A stretch of 8,228 nt of DNA, from the NCBI GenBank assembly GCA_964373925.1, contig CAYJWS010000052.1, positions 1-8,228 of the forward strand. Direction: 5' to 3'. Each line of letters opens with the position of its first letter. Position 1 is the stretch's first letter. The translations under genes were made by a program, and so were the position numbers. The notes below the pieces were generated by a model. That model had not been told where the DNA came from, searched no databases, and saw nothing but the letters and a program-made list of their open reading frames with translations. Source of the DNA: CAYJWS01 sp964373925. GTDB taxonomy: Bacteria > Patescibacteriota > Patescibacteriia > Buchananbacterales > GWA2-38-13. Shown here in pieces: positions 4,684 to 8,228 of this stretch.

Positions 4684-4918
4684 TATCTATTTAGCTATGG
4701 AAGCATGTGGTCCAAAAAATATTACCGCTACGCCAACATACTTGTCCGAGAGAATCCAGATAAATGAGAAGCAACATACCCTCATAACGAGAATAATAAA
4801 TGCTTGTTGGTGTGGTGGTTTAATTTTGCGCTTCAATTTGTTACAATAATATTACTGGTTTTTTGCTATTTTGTAAATAAAAAAATAAAATGTCTTAATA
4901 TACCAATAAACACATCTA

Positions 4919-4947
4919 TTTACAAAAAGGTAAAAATATGTTATAGT
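4919..4947 (+). promoter_or_regulatory. Sigma70-type promoter for the esterase and acyl-CoA synthetase operon
   Basis: The -35 box TTTACA (4919-4924) and -10 box TATAGT (4942-4947) are separated by exactly 17 bases, each one mismatch from consensus. The predicted start near 4954 leaves a leader of about 134 bases before the ATG at 5088. The region is AT-rich, so chance matches are possible. Confidence 0.55.
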
Positions 4948-4955
4948 AAATTACT

Positions 4956-4995
4956 AAACCTATAAACATATATATCAGCTTAAAATAATAGGTTT
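4956..4995 (+). promoter_or_regulatory. Leader stem-loop followed by a T-run (possible attenuator)
   Basis: AAACCTAT (4956-4963) pairs with ATAGGTTT (4988-4995) over 8 bp with a 24-base loop, followed closely by TGG and seven T (4999-5005). It begins almost at the predicted transcript start. The large loop and AT-rich stem make it a weak terminator at best. No known riboswitch class is recognised. Confidence 0.3.
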
Positions 4996-5087
4996 TGGTT
5001 TTTTTGTCCACATGGTTCTCTTTGATGCAACAAAAGTATTTGTGTAGTAAATTATTTTTTTTATAAAGTATCAGTCATTTTTTCAAC

Positions 5088-5918
5088 ATGAACGAACTTA
5101 TTCAACAAATCAAATTAGACGACGGGAGGGGAAATACTGAAAAAAAGTATATGAGAGGGGCAGAGCCCTTTTTTGATTTCAAAAATCCAGAGGTTGGCGT
5201 GCTTCTCCTACACGGATTCACGGCAAGCCCATACCAGTTCCGATATTTGCGCGGGCTTCTTGCCAATAAAAACCTTACGGTATATGCTCCTGTTATAGCC
5301 GGCCATGGAACGCATCCAAAAGATCTTCAAAACACAACCATAGACGACTGGATAGGGTCCGCAGAAAAAGCCTATGATTTTCTAAAAGAAAAAGTAAAAA
5401 AAATAGTTATTATTGGAAATTCTTTTGGCGGAAACTTGGCATTTCAGCTTGCTATAAAAAATGATCCCTCGCTCAATGGTATAATATCGCTTGGCACGCC
5501 AGTATATTTACGATGGCAAAAGCTTATCTATCTGCGCATGTACAGCTACTATTGGTTTAAAAAATATTATAAAAAAAGAGGCGAGAACTACGCATCAAAT
5601 CTCATGGATGATCTTTCTGTGGAAGTGAGCTATCCCGTTATTCCTATTAAGAGCCTAAAAATTTTCTTAAAATTTATAAAATATTTTACCCTGCCGGGCC
5701 TCAAGCACATAACAACGCCAGCTCTGATTATTCAAGCAAGCAAAGATCCCGTGGTGCACTCAAAAAGCGCACAGCATCTGCACGAGCATCTTAATTGCCA
5801 GTTTAAAAAAATTTGCTGGCTTGACGGAAAATTCCATTCTATGCCCGATATTTATAAAAAAGAAGAAATTTTTCAGATAATTTATTCTTTTATCCAAGAA
5901 GTTACCAATGGAAAATAA
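5088..5918 (+). CDS. Alpha/beta hydrolase, carboxylesterase/monoacylglycerol lipase type (Est30-like)
   Basis: A 276-residue serine hydrolase with the full catalytic set. LLHGFTASP (40-48) forms the oxyanion-hole strand. YAPVIAGHGTHP (66-77) is the family's second landmark. GNSFGG (110-115) is the nucleophile elbow with Ser112. Asp220 is in ASKDPVVH, and His250 is in DGKFHSMP. Residues 140-205, rich in Tyr, Trp, Lys and Ile, would form the cap over the active site and may touch membrane or acyl chains. Family members hydrolyse short- to medium-chain carboxylic esters and monoacylglycerols. No signal peptide is seen, so it is probably cytoplasmic. The ATG at 5088 has no clear Shine-Dalgarno. 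An internal ATG at 5151 has a purine-rich stretch (5124-5131) about 19 bases away, too far to be convincing. The acyl-CoA synthetase gene starts 31 bases after its stop, so the pair could release and activate fatty acids; this is inference. Confidence 0.88.
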   Translation: MNELIQQIKLDDGRGNTEKKYMRGAEPFFDFKNPEVGVLLLHGFTASPYQFRYLRGLLANKNLTVYAPVIAGHGTHPKDLQNTTIDDWIGSAEKAYDFLKEKVKKIVIIGNSFGGNLAFQLAIKNDPSLNGIISLGTPVYLRWQKLIYLRMYSYYWFKKYYKKRGENYASNLMDDLSVEVSYPVIPIKSLKIFLKFIKYFTLPGLKHITTPALIIQASKDPVVHSKSAQHLHEHLNCQFKKICWLDGKFHSMPDIYKKEEIFQIIYSFIQEVTNGK

Positions 5919-5949
5919 TGCCCATTGCTCTCACATCTAATATCTCGCT

Positions 5950-7692
5950 ATGAAATCGACAATCCCGCAAACAATTTTTGAAGCCGCGAATCAGTACCCA
6001 AATAAAAAAATCCTCTACTATAAAAAGGGGGGAAGCTATGTCGGCATTTCCTTTAAAGAGGTTCAAAAACAAATTGGTTATATATCCTCGGCGCTTTTGG
6101 GTTTGGGAATAAAAAAGGGGGATAGGGTGGCGATTCTTTCATCCAATAGGCCGGAGTGGGTGGTGAGCGATCTTGCCATTATGGATGCCGGCGCCATATC
6201 CGTGCCGGTCCACGCGACATTAAGCCCAAAAATTATCAAGCACATACTTGTTGATTCAAGCGCGAAAATCCTTATCGTCAATAACCAATTGCAGCTTAAT
6301 AAAATTTTGCTGATTGAAAAAGAAATACCGGATCTTAAAAAAATTATTTATATGGATAGCGACAGCCCCAATGACATACAAAGCGCAAAAACTCTTGTTT
6401 CATGGGAAGAGGCGATGTCAAATGGAAAAAAGCAGGGCTTGAAGCCTTCTAACTCCGCGCACCACAACGACACCGCGACGATTATGTATACTTCTGGCAC
6501 AACCGATATGCCAAAAGGCGTTGAGCTGACGCACTATAATATTCTTTCAAATATACGCGCCGCGCTTGATTATGTCCATATTTATCCAAAAGATATTTTG
6601 CTTTCGTTTCTTCCGCTCTCGCATGCGTTTGAAAGGACTGCCGGGTATCTTGCCCCTCTCTCGCAGGGCGCGGCAGTGGCCTACGCGGAAAACACAAAAA
6701 CGTTAGTCCAAAACCTCAAAGAAATCAAGCCTACCATGCTTGTTTCTGTTCCAAGAATATTTGAAAAAATGTTTAACGCACTGTGGGAAAAAGTGAGAAA
6801 AGGAAATAAGCATACAAGGGAATTTTTTGTCTGGGGATTAAAACAAAAAAAGGGGAGTTGGCAGCATTTTATCGCGGACAGGCTCATATTTAAAAAAGTG
6901 AGAAAACTTCTGGGCGGGAGGCTTCGGCTCACATTCTCCGGAGGCGCGTCACTCAATCCAAAACTCGGTAAATTTTATGAAAAAATGGGAATAACCATCT
7001 TGGAAGGATACGGCCTTACGGAAACCTCGCCCATTGCAAGCGTTAATACTATACACAAAAGAAAATTTGGCAGTGTTGGCATTGCGCTTATGGGAGTTGA
7101 CATAAAAATTGCCGATGACAAAGAAATACTTATAAAAGGCCCCAGCGTCATGAAAGGATACCACAACAAACCAGAAGCTACAGCGCAAGCGCTCAATAGC
7201 TATGGATGGTTTCATACCGGGGACCTCGGGTTTATTGATGAAGAAGGATTTTTGTTTGTCATAGGGCGCAGAAAAGAAATGATTGTCCTCTCTACCGGAA
7301 AAAACGTCTGGCCGGAAGTTGTTGAAAACGCGCTCAATGGCGATCGATACATAAATCAATCCATGATTATCGGCAACAACCGCCCCTATCTTATCGCCCT
7401 AATCGTGCCAACATTACAAGAACTTGAAGACTATACGAAAGAAAAAAATATTTCGTATGACAGCCTAGACGAACTCTTGCAAAAACCACAGATTATTCAG
7501 CTCTACCGCGAAAGGATCGATAAGGCCACAGAAGACCTTGCCGACCATGAAAAAATTGTGAATTTTGTTGTGCTAAAAAATGAATTCCTGCAAAAAAAAG
7601 ACGAGCTTACGCCAACGCTGAAACTTAGGCGCGAGGTTATTTACGAAAAAAATATAGAAAAAATCGAAAAAATGTTTCAAAAAAAATCTTAA
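5950..7692 (+). CDS. Long-chain-fatty-acid--CoA ligase (AMP-forming acyl-CoA synthetase)
   Basis: A 580-residue ANL-superfamily enzyme of the usual length. It activates fatty acids with ATP to acyl-AMP and then transfers them to CoA. Motifs in order are YTSGTTDMPKGVELTH (180-195, phosphate-binding loop), LPLSHAFER (221-229), the substrate-pocket region SVPRIFEKMF (266-275), FSGGASLN (329-336), GYGLTETSP (353-361), GWFHTGDLG (419-427, with Asp425 for ribose), GRRKEMIVLSTGKNVWP (439-455), and LTPTLKLRR (553-561) with the adenylation lysine Lys558. The phosphate loop has Asp186 where Gly is usual. No membrane segment is evident. The gene follows the esterase by 31 bases without a Shine-Dalgarno and is probably in the same transcript. 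The LPLSHAFERTAGYLAPL pattern fits the FadD15-like long-chain group. The exact chain-length preference is not readable from sequence. Confidence 0.92.
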   Translation: MKSTIPQTIFEAANQYPNKKILYYKKGGSYVGISFKEVQKQIGYISSALLGLGIKKGDRVAILSSNRPEWVVSDLAIMDAGAISVPVHATLSPKIIKHILVDSSAKILIVNNQLQLNKILLIEKEIPDLKKIIYMDSDSPNDIQSAKTLVSWEEAMSNGKKQGLKPSNSAHHNDTATIMYTSGTTDMPKGVELTHYNILSNIRAALDYVHIYPKDILLSFLPLSHAFERTAGYLAPLSQGAAVAYAENTKTLVQNLKEIKPTMLVSVPRIFEKMFNALWEKVRKGNKHTREFFVWGLKQKKGSWQHFIADRLIFKKVRKLLGGRLRLTFSGGASLNPKLGKFYEKMGITILEGYGLTETSPIASVNTIHKRKFGSVGIALMGVDIKIADDKEILIKGPSVMKGYHNKPEATAQALNSYGWFHTGDLGFIDEEGFLFVIGRRKEMIVLSTGKNVWPEVVENALNGDRYINQSMIIGNNRPYLIALIVPTLQELEDYTKEKNISYDSLDELLQKPQIIQLYRERIDKATEDLADHEKIVNFVVLKNEFLQKKDELTPTLKLRREVIYEKNIEKIEKMFQKKS

Positions 7693-7697
7693 AAAGG

Positions 7698-7834
7698 TAG
7701 GACCTATCTCAAAAAATAATTATTGCTATTTTGTCATCCTGATCCGCCGGCTGGTGGAGAAGGATCTACAGATTCTTCATTTCGCCTCGCTTCATTCAGA
7801 ATGACGGATATATTATTTTTTAAGATGGGTTCTA
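7698..7834. mobile_element. MITE-like inverted-repeat element with TA ends
   Basis: The terminal inverted repeats GGACCTATCTCAAAAAATAA (from 7700) and its imperfect complement ending at 7832 match at about 18 of 21 positions, with TA on both outer sides (7698-7699 and 7833-7834). Inside is a second pair, GTCATCCTGA (7733-7742) and TCAGAATGAC (7796-7805), and a hairpin at 7736-7765 holding the repeat palindrome. The element has no coding capacity. TA-bounded short elements with terminal repeats are typical of non-autonomous relatives of IS630/mariner elements; that assignment is inference. It lies 5 bases after the acyl-CoA synthetase stop, and its folding may reduce read-through. Confidence 0.6.
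7743..7758. repeat. 16-base near-palindrome TCCGCCGGCTGGTGGA (repeat copy 2)
   Basis: Differs from the copy at 3633-3648 at two positions and still folds through a G-U pair. As there, it sits above a 3 x 3 internal loop (tga/gaa) and a short outer stem, ATCC (7736-7739) with GGAT (7762-7765). It interrupts what reads as a TCATCCTGA...GAAGGATCT repeat, a motif seen widely as an interspersed bacterial repeat. Confidence 0.65.
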
Positions 7835-7862
7835 AAAATTACTATTTGCACTTTATAATTTT

Positions 7863-7868
7863 AGGAGG
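7863..7868 (+). promoter_or_regulatory. Strong Shine-Dalgarno AGGAGG
   Basis: A full AGGAGG lies 4 bases before the ATG at 7873. It is the only strong ribosome binding site in the window and fixes the start of the zinc-ribbon gene. The spacing is slightly short. Confidence 0.8.
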
Positions 7869-7872
7869 ATAG

Positions 7873-8112
7873 ATGAAGCTTACTTGTCCAAACTGCAAAG
7901 CAGATGCGAACTGCTCGCGAACAGAAGATGGACCGTGGGATCAATATATTGGGCTGTATATACTCAAATGCAGTAATTGCGGATATACAAAAGAAGAGAC
8001 AAGGCACGAAGGATATACAGGATGCCAAACGGAACCTGCCATATGCCCATTCTGTAACACCGATCATTTCTTGCCAGTAACACAAAACACCAGTCAACCG
8101 CCAAAGACGTAA
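7873..8112 (+). CDS. Small zinc-ribbon protein, function unknown
   Basis: A 79-residue protein with eight cysteines. CPNC (5-8) and CSNC (33-36) form one treble-clef or zinc-ribbon pair. Cys51 with CPFC (58-61), plus nearby His46 or His65, could bind a second zinc. Cys14 is extra. The C-terminal tail is polar (QNTSQPPKT) and probably disordered. Such small proteins may bind nucleic acid or a protein partner, but nothing here identifies one, and I do not recognise a named family. It has its own strong Shine-Dalgarno, is separated from the acyl-CoA synthetase by a repeat element, and is followed 8 bases after its stop by a strong terminator. It is therefore probably a single-gene transcription unit or the end of the upstream one. 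Its good ribosome binding site, unlike its neighbours, suggests efficient translation. Confidence 0.8.
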   Translation: MKLTCPNCKADANCSRTEDGPWDQYIGLYILKCSNCGYTKEETRHEGYTGCQTEPAICPFCNTDHFLPVTQNTSQPPKT

Positions 8113-8120
8113 AAAGTATC

Positions 8121-8148
8121 GCGCTCGAAAAAACTTCGAGCGCTTTTT
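8121..8148 (+). terminator. Rho-independent terminator
   Basis: GCGCTCGAA (8121-8129) and TTCGAGCGC (8135-8143) form a perfect 9-bp stem with a 5-base loop, followed directly by TTTTT (8144-8148). It lies just after the stop of the zinc-ribbon gene. Nothing further is recognised from 8150 to the end of the window. Confidence 0.92.
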
Positions 8149-8228
8149 ATGTCGAGCGCACGTGTCTTATTTTTGTTCAAGCTATGGAACATAATTTACA
8201 GTCTATTAATTGTAATTTTGCATCTTCG

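Larger units (their letters stand above)
4489..4704 (-). tRNA. Interrupted tRNA(CAT), Met-like, with a tRNA-Arg gene nested in its D loop
   Basis: The 5' part is GCTTCCA (4704-4698), TA, GCTA, AATAGATA. After 113 bases it resumes with GAGC, A, ACGGA and loop bases CTCATA. After another 31 bases it resumes with A, GCCGA, AGAT, T arm CCATG-TGCAATT-CATGG, acceptor TGGGGGC and A73 (4489). GCTTCCA pairs with TGGGGGC over 7 bp with two G-U pairs. Removing both inserts leaves 72 nt in cloverleaf order, with anticodon CAT (tRNA-Met or lysidine-type tRNA-Ile). The second insert lies between positions 37 and 38, the classic site of archaeal and eukaryotic tRNA introns. CCA is not encoded. It may be a pseudogene or may need unusual processing. 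Weak points are A13 opposite G22, A31 opposite G39 and A27 opposite A43. Confidence 0.62.
4705..5087. other. AT-rich divergent intergenic region
   Basis: No convincing gene lies here. The first part (4705-4860) shows only short open frames without recognisable protein. The second part is strongly AT-rich and holds a sigma70-type promoter (4919-4947) and a leader of about 134 bases for the plus-strand lipid genes, with an 8-bp stem followed by a T-run. A minus-strand promoter for the tRNA block is expected here, but none stood out. Confidence 0.6.

Noticed and set aside
4697..4797. Short minus-strand open frame of about 32 codons just upstream of the interrupted tRNA
   Set aside because: Not similar to any protein I recognise, has no ribosome binding site at proper spacing, and overlaps the tRNA 5' end.
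7854..7859. Perfect TATAAT upstream of the zinc-ribbon gene
   Set aside because: A start about 7 bases downstream would fall inside the Shine-Dalgarno, and no -35 box lies at proper spacing, so it is probably chance in AT-rich sequence.
1..8228. CRISPR array
   Set aside because: The repeats present are inverted hairpins at irregular distances. No regularly spaced direct repeats were found.

Overview
The window looks like an AT-rich bacterial chromosome fragment, most plausibly from a Patescibacteria (CPR, Parcubacteria-like) genome. This is an inference from several traits: compact gene spacing, weak or absent Shine-Dalgarno sequences, tRNA genes without encoded CCA, many short GC-rich hairpin repeats, and protein families common in such genomes. 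No marker gene here fixes the taxonomy.

Layout. Positions 1 to about 4704 are read from the minus strand. Positions from about 4919 to 8150 are read from the plus strand. The divergence point is an AT-rich intergenic region (4705-5087) with a good sigma70-type promoter for the plus-strand genes.

Left block (minus). A tight three-gene operon (3390 down to 86) encodes an ATP-binding (PEP/pyruvate-binding type) protein, a protein ending in a PEP-utilizer swivelling-histidine domain, and a histidine-phosphatase-like protein. The first two together have the domain order of a rifampicin-phosphotransferase-like dikinase split into two genes. They lack the C-terminal TIM barrel of PEP synthase. The operon lies between two copies of a 42-bp exact inverted repeat (1-42 and 3460-3501), one of which starts at the very first base of the window.

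Middle block (minus, 3500-4704). This is the most unusual part. Two intact tRNA genes, tRNA-Ala(CGC) and tRNA-Arg(CCT), each sit inside inverted repeats, and each is nested inside the halves of another tRNA-like sequence. Removing 113 bases that carry tRNA-Arg plus a 31-base hairpin from the outer sequence at 4489-4704 leaves a 72-nt tRNA with anticodon CAT. A further tRNA 3' half has a hairpin inserted in its T loop. A small membrane protein of the DUF457/YdjM-like type lies between the two nests.

Right block (plus). An Est30-type carboxylesterase and a long-chain acyl-CoA synthetase form a likely operon that could release and activate acyl chains. A MITE-like inverted-repeat element follows, then a small zinc-ribbon protein with a strong ribosome binding site and a strong intrinsic terminator.
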